NCBI RefSeq assembly: GCF_000485595.1 | Contig: NW_014578013.1 | Location: 12,654-52,169 of the forward strand | DNA: 39,516 nucleotides | Direction of reading: 5' to 3' | DNA from: Priapulus caudatus | Lineage: Eukaryota; Priapulida; Priapulimorpha; Priapulimorphida; Priapulidae | Shown here: positions 23,351-36,447 of the stretch, piece by piece | How positions within the stretch are numbered: the stretch's first letter is position 1 | How the letters are laid out: every line of letters begins with the position of its first letter | The notes under the pieces: generated by a model | What the model was told of the DNA's origin: nothing | Database searches by the model: none | Seen by the model: the letters and a program-made list of their open reading frames with translations, nothing else | Made by a program: the position numbers and the translations under genes

Positions 23351-25097
23351 GGTCGTAGTGAGAACAAAGGGACTGTGAAAGAAGGCGGCGCGGCGTGATC
23401 ATTGAGAAGTACTATCCACGCCTGACTCTCGACTTTCAGCACCAAACTAAGCGAGTAATCGTGAGGAGATTGCAGATCATCCCCACCAAGCGGCTACGAA
23501 ACCAGCATTGCTGGGTATTACAGCCTGTCGGTTTAAATGTTTACCTGCGATTATTTTTGTGGATGCTGCCGAGCCGAATGTACAGAAAGGGCACGTTGTT
23601 TATTGACGGACTGGAGAGGGTCCCGGCAGGGGGGATTGTATTAAATTTGAGTCGATTACACAGTGTGAGAGCCTATTATTCCGTAATTAAATTCAGGCAT
23701 TTGCTTATTTGTTCTCACGCATAATTGCTCATAAGAATGGATATTAATTATTAATTGTTTATTTTCCTAGATCTATCAGTCATTGGCATTTGCTTTATTA
23801 ATGTACGTGTTCGGATCTAAAACGTTTTTATATGAGATGGTTTATCAGTGTTTCACTGTAGTTTCCTAAACGACGATCTCATGAAGAGATCGCAGAAGCT
23901 CCTATGCAGAGGCATTTACATGCAAATTGCTAAGAGGAAGAGCGAGAAGAGAGAGACAATTAATGTGGGCCAGAGGTAGAAACGTGCAGAATGTACATAA
24001 ATGGCCGCAGACTGTGCGCTAACCTGTATCCCGTCTGAGCTGCATATCTCGCTTAGCTTTAGTAATTTCAATATCAATTTACTTTTTATTTACACTTCAT
24101 GAATCTACATTTTGGAATCAAATTAGTTTGTAATATTAATTTGTTTAACTAATATGTATGTCTCGAAGATGTAATTCATACGTGTAAATAAAGAAAAATT
24201 CGAATTACTTCCAGCGTGTAGGTTAGACAGACCAACCTGAAATGTTCATCTAATGCACAAGGCTAATAGTGTTTAAGTAATCTGGACGAGGTGTGTTAAC
24301 GTGGTGTGTTCTTAAGGGTCGAGCTAATTGAGCATGATATCATTGGAGGTTGACGCACGACCCTAAGGAGATGTTGGTGATGATTGGTAATGTAAGTCTC
24401 AACATTGTGTGGTGAAGTGTCACCCTTGTTAACTGTACAGTTGACTTATTCAGAAGCTTGCCAGTGAAATAGCGGCTTACCTGAGTATGGTAGGAAAAGT
24501 CGAACTGGGGATATTACAAGTTACAGCAGGGACAGAGAACTTTTCGTGGGTGTCACAAATTGTCCGTGTCTTTTCTACGCTGCCGGGCCACTTTTGAGCA
24601 TCAGATGTAAATTTTATAGAGCGAACATTTTGGCAAGGGTGTAAGCATAACAAGAATACCCTAAATGTCAGGCCATTATTGAAATCATATTGAAGTCGCA
24701 TCCGGCAACTGTTAAGGACATACTTGTTGCATGCAGGGATATGCATACTATAAGGTGATAAGAATTTTGCGTGCAGGCATTGTGCCACAAGTGCTGTCGT
24801 AGTCGTTGTTTGTTATGGCTTCGACTGGTATTTTAATTTCCTGCGTTGTTCTACGAAGCCCCTGTATTAATTAGATATAGAGAAGACTGGCATCCTAGTT
24901 GTATTTAATCGTGGAGATTCGGCTTTGCTTGCAGGACATTCAAGATACCCTGGCCTGGCAGTTGGACGCCAGTGGCACCGTGCGGGCAGCCGGGCAAGCT
25001 GGTGTCGGAGCGTGGGTTCGGAGGAGGGAGGTGGAGTTCGGAGGAGGCGGTGGGTTCAGGCCGGAAGGCGATAACCGTAGACAACCAAGAAACCTGA
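23351..25097 (+). pseudogene. RPS17: RPS17 (eS17) second copy, frameshifted
   Basis: The exons are colinear with the minus-strand gene: 23351-23514 (164 bases versus 152), 23862-23975 (114 versus 106), about 24316-24385, and 24935-25097. Splice signals survive (TGTAG before exon 2, GGTATT after it, GCAG before the last exon). Every exon has extra bases that break the frame, for example the GTCGTAGTGAG start where the intact gene has GTCGTGTGAG. The last exon still encodes a glycine-rich tail and ends AGAAACCTGA, with AATAAA at 25122-25127. The changes are insertions rather than substitutions and also hit the introns evenly. That points to sequencing or consensus error, or a poorly polished haplotype, rather than a selectively decayed pseudogene. 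Confidence 0.8.
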
Positions 25098-25121
25098 TTC
25101 GCTGTACTGTTCAAGTGAAGT

Positions 25122-25127
25122 AATAAA
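25122..25127 (+). promoter_or_regulatory. Polyadenylation signal AATAAA of RPS17 copy 2
   Basis: AAGTAATAAAGCC, 25 bases after the TGA, mirrors 14945-14950. Confidence 0.65.
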
Positions 25128-25960
25128 GCCAAAAAAATAACAAATGGATTGTGCTGTTTTGTATTTTTTGTGGCACGCATCGTAATTACATGTAATAATT
25201 ACTAATTATAATAAATTAATTGTGCATTATTATATATAATGATATAAAATACATTTTATCGACCCGTTTATCCAGTGTCCATTGCAAGTAGATGATTAAT
25301 GTGTATAAGAATTCTCGGCAGTATTGTGTTGCTCTAAGCAATATTTTGAGGTCCGCAGGGTGCCCCCACAGCCCTTATAAAAGTCCTTTGAGTTTTGTCT
25401 TATTATCTTTAGGTTTGTATGCTAGTATTAGCAATAAATTTATTAGAGAAAGATTGGTCTATCATTTGAATTATGGTGTAAAATCACAATTTTTTAGCTT
25501 TATATAATGTATCTAAAGGTATATATGATGACTAAAATTCTAAAACTAGCTTGTCACATATTGTGCTGAAAAAAACGTCCTTGAAAAGTTTATTTGACAA
25601 AAATAATTCAGAGCTTGGAAACGCATGTCAACTGAGTAGCCTAGCATCGTATAATTACCATATAGAATCAACCCATCACTAAAAAAACGAATACCAATGA
25701 ATACCTTTTTCATTCATATTATATGCTTCAATTCAGTAATCGATCTAATATTCCTATCATGCATATATTCTCGTCGGAATAAAGTGATCCACCTCTGCCC
25801 CAAGTGTATCGAGCGCTACGACCTGGCGTTAGGCACGTTGAAATTTTATTCAGGCAATGACTGCAATCTCCCCCCCCCTAAACACAAAATATGATTATAC
25901 GGCTATAAATACCCGTTTTTCAAAGTCAGCACAAACACATAGTACAGGCACACACACTAA

Positions 25961-27344
25961 GGGCCACAGTCCACACCATGTAGGGCTACGCGCTCATCAA
26001 ACGATCGCGACGCCGTCCTCAAAAAAATTTCGCCCGAGAGCGTGGTGAGCGTGTTGAGAGGGCGTGCGAATTGGGCGCCCAGCGGCCGATACTACGATGC
26101 TAATTAGCGTGCCATACCTACGATGCTAAGTGCGTCTTTACCCGCGATCTGCATTGGGGCGGCTCGAACAAGAGCTTTCAGCGGAGCAACGCTCAAACAC
26201 CACGTGCCCGGGCATCAAGCGCTTGGCACTGCGGCGGTACGGCGTCCTTTATTGCGAACCGGAAATCAGATCGTGTGTGCGGTATGCGAAGCGACGCTTG
26301 CACTGCGCCTGTAGCAACGCATGCAACCCGCGCCTCAACTACGCGCGAATCACGCGCGCGACTGCGCCTGGCAGACGATCATGATAAATACGCGGGCCGC
26401 GTTCTATACAATCATTCATTCATTCTGCGTGGGCTGTCAAGTATTAACTATCAAAGGATAACTAAGAAACAACATTTATAACTTAAATCAGATATAGCAT
26501 CAAGATTATTTCTACGGGACACAACTATGGCCGCCAAAAAGACAGAGGGGAGAGCCAGCAAAGATCTTGTTGTCTTCTATTTCTCCTCACTCATCGCTCC
26601 TCAGCATGAAATGAGGGTTTAGCAATCAGTAGTTCGAGTTGTCGCTTCTAGGACGAAGAAACATAGCAATAGAGTAGTGTTGGGCGCTGGCATCGCATAG
26701 TGACACTGAACTGGTGGGTGGCCAGGGTACAGCCCCCAAAATTAGTACGCCAAGTTTGCAGGACGTGATCTGAGCGTAAGCTAAGCAGCGTAATGGCGAA
26801 CAGCCGCAACGGCGGTAGTCTGAGCGTGGTTGGCGTAAGTACAATCGTAGTAGCGAACGGGTCGAGCTGTTAGAGAGCGCGGCCACCCAGTGGTCATAGC
26901 GAGAGCGTGGTCAGGTCGCAGAGACAGTCTCCATGGACGTAGTAAGCAGGCGTGATGAAAACGTAATTGACATCGTGCTAAGAAGCGGGGCGACAATTTT
27001 CAACAGGCGCGTTCCGAGCACGCTTTGCGATAACGACCATTAAGTCGTACTAACGATCGAGTTAGTGGGTACTACGCCTTCCACGTCTCTTAATAACGCC
27101 CGCACTGCGCTGTATTTTTGCCGCCAACGCTACGCAGCGCACGATTATTTTGAACATGTTGCAAAGTTTGGCCACGCTCGATGCCACGCTCCGATGAGCT
27201 GACCGCGCCTTGCACCGGCGCTCGATCATCGATCGGCAGTACGTCTAATATACGTCAAACTGCGTTCTACACGTTTCCACCACGCTCTTAGAGCGCTAGT
27301 ACGAGCGTAGTGAGATGCGGGGCCCCTATGGTGGTGACTGGGGT
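25961..27344. mobile_element. PIF/Harbinger-like element, right-arm copy
   Basis: Ends are GGGCCACAGTCCACACCATG (indel-bearing) and GGTGGTGACTGGGG. The interior mirrors 12872-14170. This copy keeps the better left TIR. Confidence 0.6.
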
Positions 27345-27514
27345 ACGCCGGGCACAGCGCGTGGTATGGTCGCGCGTGTACTATAGACCGTAAAGTTCAA
27401 AAGCGTTTTGTGCCTCGTGGGGCACGGTGGAAAAAGTTTCCGGCTGTAAATAACGAGTGAGATATATATCATAGTATATAATAGGTAGATCTCCATTATG
27501 TACTCATTGATATA

Positions 27515-29415
<1,901 letters not shown>

Positions 29416-29440
29416 ACGGAAGATGGTGAGGTGAGATCAC

Positions 29441-29465
29441 NNNNNNNNNNNNNNNNNNNNNNNNN
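29441..29465. other. Assembly gap (25 N)
   Basis: 25 unknown bases directly after the GA array. The true distance across the gap is unknown. Confidence 1.
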
Positions 29466-29599
29466 CGTGATACCGCTAGGTCATCAGATTGAGCGCTCGG
29501 GGCAGCCCCGGACTAATCCGGCGCGCAACGGCGCGCGCAAACGCCGCGGGCCGAGCGCGCACGACTTACACGAAAAAATATTGCGTGCACCTCCTCAGA

Positions 29600-29705
29600 C
29601 GATCCCACCTACACGGTCTTTGACATATCATGTACGCAGGAGCACCCAACTTCGCCTGAAGTTGAGCAGGTTCTGGCCATTCGACGGAGTCGGGTTTGAC
29701 TAACG
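29600..29705 (+). other. Weak 5S rRNA-like segment
   Basis: CCTGAAGTTGAGCAGG, then TCTGGCC, then GGAGTCGGGTTTGAC resemble the 5S internal promoter region (AAGTTAAGCAGCG...GGGCC...GGATGGGTGAC) in order, and CATATCATGT sits where 5S has CATACCA. The 3' third does not match. It could be a damaged 5S gene, a 5S-derived SINE head, or chance. Confidence 0.25.
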
Positions 29706-30080
29706 CAGGCGTAGCTCGACCATTTGCTTAGAAATGCCTTCCAATTCGACAAGTTCCGTTATTATGGCGCCGCTTTTTTCGCGTAATAAGACGACATTTC
29801 TCAGTTTCTTTTTTGTTTTTGTGTTGGATATGAGCGCTAATACATTATTCTGGGACGATAGACGGGCAACGAACGCGAATCTAGAGCCGATATTAGAACT
29901 GGTCACCCGTTTGCACTTTACTCCCGCGATATTCGCTACACGTCCACGTAAGTGTGAGCGTCTGGAACCCTGTCCAACTGTCCGGCACCTACTATGTCAC
30001 CGAGTCTACATTGTGTATACTTTCCTCCTATTCCATGTTGTTTTGCCACGCAGCACAGCTATGTCTGTACTAACGACTTA
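29706..30080. other. No recognisable gene
   Basis: Mixed-composition sequence after the gap. Short frames in it resemble nothing I know. Confidence 0.4.
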
Positions 30081-30084
30081 ACTA

Positions 30085-30300
30085 GTATAGTAGAATTTCG
30101 TGTTCTTTAGCATTATATATTTATTGAGAGACGTTTCCAAGCCTGCTGTGACACAGCCGCGCGGTCGTCGGGGCTCGCGTTCCCGGTCTACTTGTGTGTT
30201 GCACCGATGGAGGCATTTGTCCTCAGGCCATTTTACACGTTGATATAGGCGAATGAAGCTTTAGAGAACGTTAAGACTAGTCGGGTATTATGGCCCAATA
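30085..30300. mobile_element. Scrambled fragments of the hAT-like foldback element
   Basis: 30092-30142 resembles the element's right end (TTTCGTGTT...TATTGAGAGACGTTTCCAAG). 30190-30290 resembles its inner right arm (TGTGTTGCA...GGCATTT...ATAGGCGAA...AACGTTAAGACT). The order is reversed relative to 18935-19085, so at least two broken copies are present. Confidence 0.5.
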
Positions 30301-31400
30301 CTATTCACTTCTCATTCACTACCAGAGTTACACTGTACAATACATTACTTACTAGAGTACTAGCGGTGAGCGTGAGTACTAGTATAGTAGTGAGTACTTC
30401 CTAAGCTACCAGCCACTACTAGTACTAGTACTAAGTAACTACCGAGGCGAGCGCTAATAGTAATAGTAATACGATGACCTAACCTTCCTCGTTACTAGTT
30501 CTTTAGTTTACATATAGTTAAATTAGCCCGACCAGGCCTGGGAGCGCCTGTGACCCGTTCCTCGGACGGCGCGGGCCCTGCGACAGTCTCACCTACCCCT
30601 CGCGTCGCGCGGCCGGGCAGGGACGCCCGCGTTGTTACTCGTCTGAGCTGCCAGGCTCTCACGTGCACGAGACCTCGGGACGGCCTGCCCGATCACAACA
30701 TTCCCTGTCTACCTCCGTTCCATCCGCACCCTCTTCCCTTTTGCAGTGCTAAGGCATCCCTACACTCTGCCTGGTCTCCGTGCCTGCAGTGGCCCGCCCG
30801 CTTTCCGTCTACCCCACGCCTGAATGGCCTCCACCCCTGCGCAGCGACAGCGATCCACGGCGGCACCCACCGTCCCGATCCCTATCCATAGCCTCCCTCG
30901 CCTCTGGGTGTCGGAATCGTGGCCCGCGCGCTGGTTGTCCTATAGCGACCGGATTGTTCTAACCGCTAAGCAATACCGTTTCTTGCGCGAGCTATTACTA
31001 GTACTGTACGGATTAATTTACTAATACATGACCGAAACCCTTAGAAACCATCAACCCTAAGCCTATTTATATTATACTAAGTATTATATTTATCATTGAT
31101 GCTAAATGACATTGGTTTATTGCCGATGCTCATTACATCTCGGGCCCATATACATATTGGGACCAGTGTTCTCTATCGTAAACCACTAGCTACACTAGAC
31201 TATAACGACTTATACTTACTACTCACTAGTGTACTATTAGGTATACGACTGCTAAAGTCACTACGTAGCTCCAAATGAAACGTCTTTCTCTAGGTCTAGA
31301 ATACCCCTATACATAGGATTCACAGGCCACTTGAAAGCGGCCTTCAATCAAATATCCAATGCTACATAATACGACAATCTCATATCATTACTACCAAAGT
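30300..31400. other. Low-information region, no gene
   Basis: A run of degenerate ACTAGT/AGTACT words (30320-30450) is followed by a GC-rich block (30540-30900) and AT-rich sequence. One 113-codon frame in the GC block is Pro/Arg/Ser-rich with no known motif. Confidence 0.4.
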
Positions 31401-32289
31401 TCTTAAATGCGATTCAGTCGGGTCTCGGGTTTACGGAGTAGGGCCGTAGGACACTCCCTAGACTCGCGGGTCAGTGAGACGTAGGCGGAGGTACGGGCCG
31501 GCATATATGATCGGTTACCAGGGTACGTTCAAGTACTATTCAGCGAACCGTACCAGGTAACGTTCCCGGCAGTACCCGGGGGACTATAAGACCCTTCTCG
31601 AGCATTGCTACGTGTTCGTTCGGATATATGCTCGCGCCACTCACTCGAGGGCGTAATCGAGGTGGGAGCCGAGTCCCAGTCATATGTAGCCTTGTTCCTT
31701 GCAGCCAATTCCATTACTGAGGCAAGGTCCTCTCCCGGCGACACGCTTGAGAAATTTCGTGACGTCTTTCTGTGCAATCTTCGCGGTCGACACAGCTCCG
31801 GATACGAACAGAGACATTATGTTACTTATAACACCTGAAAATCTGTTCAGCGTCCAAATGTCTACCCCTCTGGTGTCCCCCACTAAAATTGCGGACTGTT
31901 CAGCTTGGCAGCCTATGGATCCGTGCGCCCGGCCAATTCATTCGGCGCTACGGGATCCATAGCTGCCAGCGCTGCGATACTGGCGTACGACGTTCCGCGC
32001 GGTCGCGCGTGCGCCTGTGCCGCGGACTGGCGCGGTAACGATCGCGCAGCAACTTCGGAAATTAAACACCTCCCTTCTCAGGCAACGCTTCTCTAGTTAT
32101 CCCGTCTCATCTGGATGACTTAGCCGTTTAGGCGTTAGGAACGGTCGTTTTGCATCGTGCCTTGTTATACGGAAAGTCGTGTGCATCAGCTTGATGATAT
32201 CACAGAAATCGGTCGCATCACTTCGTGATACCTAAGGTGCCTGAATAGCTGCATTTTGGACAGGCCACTTGAACCTGCTGAATAAGTGG

Positions 32290-32860
32290 GCCACATCATT
32301 TTGCGTCAACTGACGTAGATATTCGTCTGAGCAGTCGAACAAAAACCCCTTTTTTCGGTATCCGCCTTTCGTCCGAGCGGTTGGTTGTGATGCCGCTGCA
32401 TCATGGAGGTCAGGGCATGCGCATGGGCCACGAGTTGCCGAAGAACGCCGCACCTGTAGGAAAGAGTGTGAAGTGGGCCGGGGTCTGACAGGGAAAAATT
32501 ATTGAAATTAGACGCCTCAAAAATTGCTTTAATTGCTTGAGCGTTTGCTCGCGCCAGCCCTAGCGGCGTAACGCCCTGCATACATGCGCTATGTGGCTTA
32601 TACACCATAGATGCGTTTTGGCTTACTATGACATCGGTATATAAGAGATCCGAGTCGGTTTTATAGTGTTAGGGTTAGGTGGGCCACGTTGGAGAGTAGG
32701 CGACCTACGCTAGACGTCAGCATTAATATTACATTTATGTAATACACCATAACACGCTACATGCGCCAACAAACTGCCTCGGGACGAATAGCGCATACAA
32801 AACAGGTGTCTGATGCGTCCGGCTCGAATATCCACGTTCTTTGGTCAAAACGGTGTGGTA
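32290..32860. mobile_element. MITE family 2, third copy
   Basis: CTGACGTAGATATTCGTCTG at the left and CGAATATCCACGTTCTTTGG at the right are the inverted ends. The interior retains TGTTAGGGTTAGGTGGG. Confidence 0.55.
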
Positions 32861-33084
32861 GGTTTTCTTATAATTACACCATGTCAGATTAGGCATTCAA
32901 TTAACTTAATTTTTTTACGTACAACAAAGACATCACTGACCTTTAAAACATTTTGTTTGGCACTAGTCTAGATGTCTATGGTAATGTGGCAAGATTTTCT
33001 GGACACACAAACTTGATTTTGCTGTTGGCCTGCTTGTTCACCCTAGATTCTACATGATTTCGAGTTCGTGATAATACTAGACCT

Positions 33085-33375
33085 GTGCAGTCACTAACAC
33101 TCACTAGGGCTATATGCCCCCCCAGGGTACCTGCCGCGGACACCGTACCCTGGTAACTAGTCTGATGATGGTTCGGCTTAGCGTTAGGTTAGGATTAGCG
33201 GAGTAGGCGCCGTAGCGCGACTCCTAGACTCCGTTCGAGTGGACTGGGCTAGATCGACCCGGGTCACCGGTCCGCGGGGATATCTTAAGATAAGCTCCAT
33301 GGTTACGTTCCCGGCCGAATACCCTGTTACATCAGAACCCTTCAGCGCCGTCCTCACTAACACGTCGCACACGAT
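33085..33375. mobile_element. MITE family 1, third copy
   Basis: CAGTCACTAACACTCACTAG at the left and CGTCCTCACTAACACG at the right, with the GGTACCTGCCGC and TACGTTCCCGGCC blocks between them. Confidence 0.55.
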
Positions 33376-33605
33376 CTCAGCACAAGTGACTCTTTAACAC
33401 GGGGCACCAGGCCAACAACAAGCAAGTAGAGCTCACCAGTTTATCATGTAAACACTTGCTTAAGTGCAGTTTTAATTGAATACCAATGACCCATGTGTTT
33501 TTCCGTGGTGATGTCTGTGCTGTGTGCGTGCCGTGTGCATGGGCATGGCGATGTACATTCATCGCATGTTAGTTTATTGCATTTATCTCATTGCTCCATC
33601 TGTAG

Positions 33606-33803
33606 GTTCGTCGGGGAACCAAGACTCTGAAGCAACCGGCGGCCGCGGGGAGGGGGACCTCGGGTGGTCTCGGGTGATCATTGCAGAATACTACTCCAAC
33701 GCCTGACTCTCGACTTCTACACAAAGCAGCGAGATGTGAAGGATGAGGTTGCGATCCATCCCCACCAGATATAGCGGTCTACGAAAACCTCAGATTGCTG
33801 GCC
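33606..33803 (+). pseudogene. RPS17: RPS17 exon 2 fragment, third copy
   Basis: CTGTAG acceptor, then a garbled start, then clear blocks GTGATCATTGCAGAATACTA, GCCTGACTCTCGACTT and GCGATCCATCCCCACCA corresponding to VIIEKYY, RLTLDF and AIIPT. About 46 extra bases relative to the intact 152-bp exon destroy the frame. Exons 3-5 are absent, since the segment ends in intron 2 near 34125. Confidence 0.75.
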
Positions 33804-34144
33804 GTAATTACACCTGCCTGGTTTCATGTTTCCCTCGGATATTTGTGGATCTGCCGGCCCGCGGAAATGTCAGAAGGCCACGTCTGTGCACTTACGCGGG
33901 CGCTCCCTCTCTTCTGACCTTTTTTGACGACGCCGGTATGGGCCCGGCAGACAGGGTCCCGTGCGCTGGGGTGCCACCGTGTGTACTTAAATCTTGAGCG
34001 CGATAACACATGTGAGAAGCTATTAATCTCCGCGCTCGGCCCGGGTTGGATGCTGCACCCGCACCGACACCGATAAATTTATAATTCAGCAGTTTGTTTA
34101 TCTGTTACTAGCCATCAATGTCATTAACACACGAAGTGTGTCAA

Positions 34145-34260
34145 GGTTAGGGTTAGGGTTAGGGTTAAGGTTTTTGCATCATTCCTTGATATACGGAAAG
34201 TCTGTGCATCAGTTGATGATACACAGAAATCTGTGCATCACTTCGTGATACCTAAGGTTC
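34145..34260 (+). repeat. TTAGGG tract plus dyad repeat, cleanest copy
   Basis: GGTTAGGGTTAGGGTTAGGG then TTAAGG, followed by the CTTGATATACGGAAAG motif and the TGTGCATCAGTTGATGATAC dyad. The same order is seen at 21950-22060 and 32120-32240, but this version has no indels. Confidence 0.75.
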
Positions 34261-34264
34261 CTAA

Positions 34265-35005
34265 AGTGGATTTGCACCGTTGCCACTTGGCACATCTTTA
34301 TCTTACATTAACCAGAATCTGCTGCAATAGATAGATATTTGCTCGTTAAACATATATACATATGAAACATACACGTGTGAAAGAAGAATGTAACTTTCAC
34401 TATATAACTATAAGTTAACAGTCTAGTTGCTATTGTACGACACCCCTGAGGCTGAATGATAAATAAAGATGGTTGCCATAGCCGAGCCGAGCGAATCGCT
34501 GCTGGCGATAGCCACTATCCCACGTCGGGAAATTTACTACTAACACATTACGAAGCGACATAACTGACTAAATGACATATACTGTGACTTTAACAAGGTC
34601 TGTACTCTATTAATTACTGAATTCTTTGCATATTTACACTATTTTTACGGTATAAACGTTAAGAAAACGAAACACGCTTACCATCTTGATAACGACCTAA
34701 AAAGAGGAAGTAGACAGCGCCACTGCGTAGAGATCCGATTTCCACGTGATTCCGTACTAGCCAATAATAAATTACTGCTAGTATGCATGAGAAAAATTGC
34801 AAGTCCAACTATTAAAATTTTAGAAAATTGAAATAAGCACGAAATAAACACAAATGAATTATGAATTTTTATAATCAAACAGCATTGCCTCTTGAGATCT
34901 ATGGCCCAGGCATGGCTGGCCAACAATGTGACCTTGCAAGTCTTATTTGTCCAAGGTACCACTAATCCATAAAGAATTTAATAGCCAGACTCAAGGTTGA
35001 TCAAA
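34265..35005. other. AT-rich intergenic DNA
   Basis: Clean AT-rich sequence. The short frames lack codon bias or motifs. Nothing assignable is seen. Confidence 0.4.
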
Positions 35006-35010
35006 ATGAT

Positions 35011-35090
35011 ACAGGCCCGTAGCCAGCTTTATATTGCGGGGGGGGGGGGGTCCGTCCAAACCCCCCAAACCCCCCTGGCTACGGGCCTGT
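35011..35090. mobile_element. 80-bp hAT-like miniature foldback
   Basis: ACAGGCCCGTAGCCAG at the left is exactly inverted as CTGGCTACGGGCCTGT at the right, around a poly-G/poly-C core. CAGG.CCGTAGCCAG-type termini are common in animal hAT elements. TGATA lies immediately outside both ends. Confidence 0.6.
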
Positions 35091-35428
35091 GATAGACGTT
35101 ACAATGTCGATCACGACGAAAATAAAATAAAGGGACAGTAATAAGCAACGAGAAAAATCTAAACTGATACAGATATGTAACAAACAACGAATACGGAATA
35201 GTAGCGATTATCGTTTTTCTTGGAAACGATTTCCTTTATTATTAAATAGAATTAGATCAATCACGCACGGGTGTACGAACACCATACACACAACAATAAG
35301 ATCCATATTTTGTTATCCATGCAAAGTTACATGTGACGTGTCACGGTGTGCCGTCACAGAAACAACTAACATTTACTTGTATTGTCAGTGAACAATTAAA
35401 TTATATATTAGAACGAGCTGAGACCATG

Positions 35429-35586
35429 CAGGGCCATAGCCAGAGGGTAAATTTTGTAGGAGGCAAATGTTGTGAGTTAAAAGAACAAGGAGCGAAGCAA
35501 GTCAATAGTGCGTGGGATATGGGGCCCGAGAAGAAATTTTGTGGGAGGCATTTGCCTCCTATTGCCTAATGGTAGCTACGGCCCTG
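35429..35586. mobile_element. 158-bp hAT-like miniature element
   Basis: Ends CAGGGCCATAGCCAG and GTAGCTACGGCCCTG are imperfect inverted repeats. GCTGAGACC occurs at 35417-35425 (three bases before the element) and at 35587-35595 directly after it, a likely target duplication. An internal AGGAGGCAAATG/CATTTGCCTCCT dyad is present. Confidence 0.6.
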
Positions 35587-36080
35587 GCTGAGACCCCGAT
35601 CATAACTGAAATAATTTATGCTATTATGTCAGATGAAATGGATGTTGGTAAGAAGTGAGTGCACAATAAAAACTCAAAATGGGCAGAATTGAATTCGTAC
35701 ATGGTTGAAAAGAAACTCAAGCGCAAAATAAAAATAAAAATCACATATCATAAAAAATATTTTAAATGTAAGGTAGATTTATACACCTTACTAGCATAAT
35801 ATTAATTTATTGGTTTATACAAGCAATGCTCGCAGGTTCCTTATTTCATGACACAGTGTACATTTAATGGGCAATGAGGTTAGTCAATCAGTTCACCGCG
35901 AGATGGCGTGCGTGTCTGGACCGGTATACATTACTTCCGTTAATAGGCTTTTATAGTTGCTTTTGCGATGCCTGATTACTATGCTGTGTTGTACCTCAAT
36001 GTAACAATAAAAGAGGTCATAGTTTCCCAAGTGACCCAGAACTGAGATTGAAATGGTGTGTGGCGATCAAAAGAGGCGAT

Positions 36081-36412
36081 GAAAGTGCACACACACTCAC
36101 GCCTGCACGCACGCACGCGCGCACGCATGGACGCACGCACGCATGGACGCACGCACGCGCGCACGCATGGACGCACGCACGTGTACGTGCACACGCACCC
36201 ACGCACGCGCGCACGCACGCGCGCACGCACGTGTACGTACACACACGCATGCACGAACGTGTACTTGCACACGCATGCAAGCAAGCACGTGTACGTGCGC
36301 ACGCACGCACGCACGCACGCACGCTCGCACGCACGCACATATGTACGTGCATACGCACGCACGCACGCACGTGTACGTGCACACGCACGCAAGCGTACAT
36401 GTACGTGTTCGT
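36081..36412. repeat. ACGC-type tandem array with GTGTACGTGCACACGC inserts
   Basis: Tetranucleotide (ACGC)n with longer-period inserts of CGTGTACGTGCACACGC every 60-70 bp and CATGGACGC variants. Alternating purine/pyrimidine throughout favours Z-DNA. It begins 36 bp past the SAP exon donor, so it would be the 5' end of that intron on the minus strand. Confidence 0.9.
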
Positions 36413-36447
36413 GCTAATTTAGAGAGCAGGTAGGTTAATTAATTTAC

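Larger units (their letters stand above)
22030..27500 (-). repeat. Right arm (B') of large inverted repeat, indel-rich
   Basis: Reverse complement of 12700-17740, carrying the same elements in mirror order: MITE 2 (22110-22660), MITE 1 (22880-23125), RPS17 (23351-25097), Harbinger-like element (25961-27344). It is about 430 bp longer than the left arm because of scattered insertions. Confidence 0.9.
31430..34130 (+). repeat. Third, truncated copy of segment C plus right-arm start
   Basis: Colinear and same-strand with 21300-23750: segment C (31430-32110), dyad repeat (32160-32235), MITE 2 (32290-32860), MITE 1 (33085-33375), RPS17 exon 2 (33606-33803) and part of intron 2 to about 34125. It then stops. 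It is the most indel-laden of the three copies. Confidence 0.8.

Noticed and set aside
30550-30891. A 113-codon frame in a GC-rich block
   Set aside because: Pro/Arg/Ser-rich composition expected of random GC-rich DNA; no recognisable domain.
34678-34962. A 94-codon minus-strand frame with a hydrophobic stretch
   Set aside because: AT-rich DNA, no motif, no splice signals, no neighbouring exons.
35990-36035. Candidate second exon of the SAP-domain gene (acceptor TCTCAG)
   Set aside because: Joined in the phase required by the first exon it reaches a stop within ten codons.
35979-36433. Overlapping frames rich in His/Ala/Arg/Thr or Val/Cys/Arg at the ACGC array
   Set aside because: They are tetranucleotide repeat translations, open in several frames at once.
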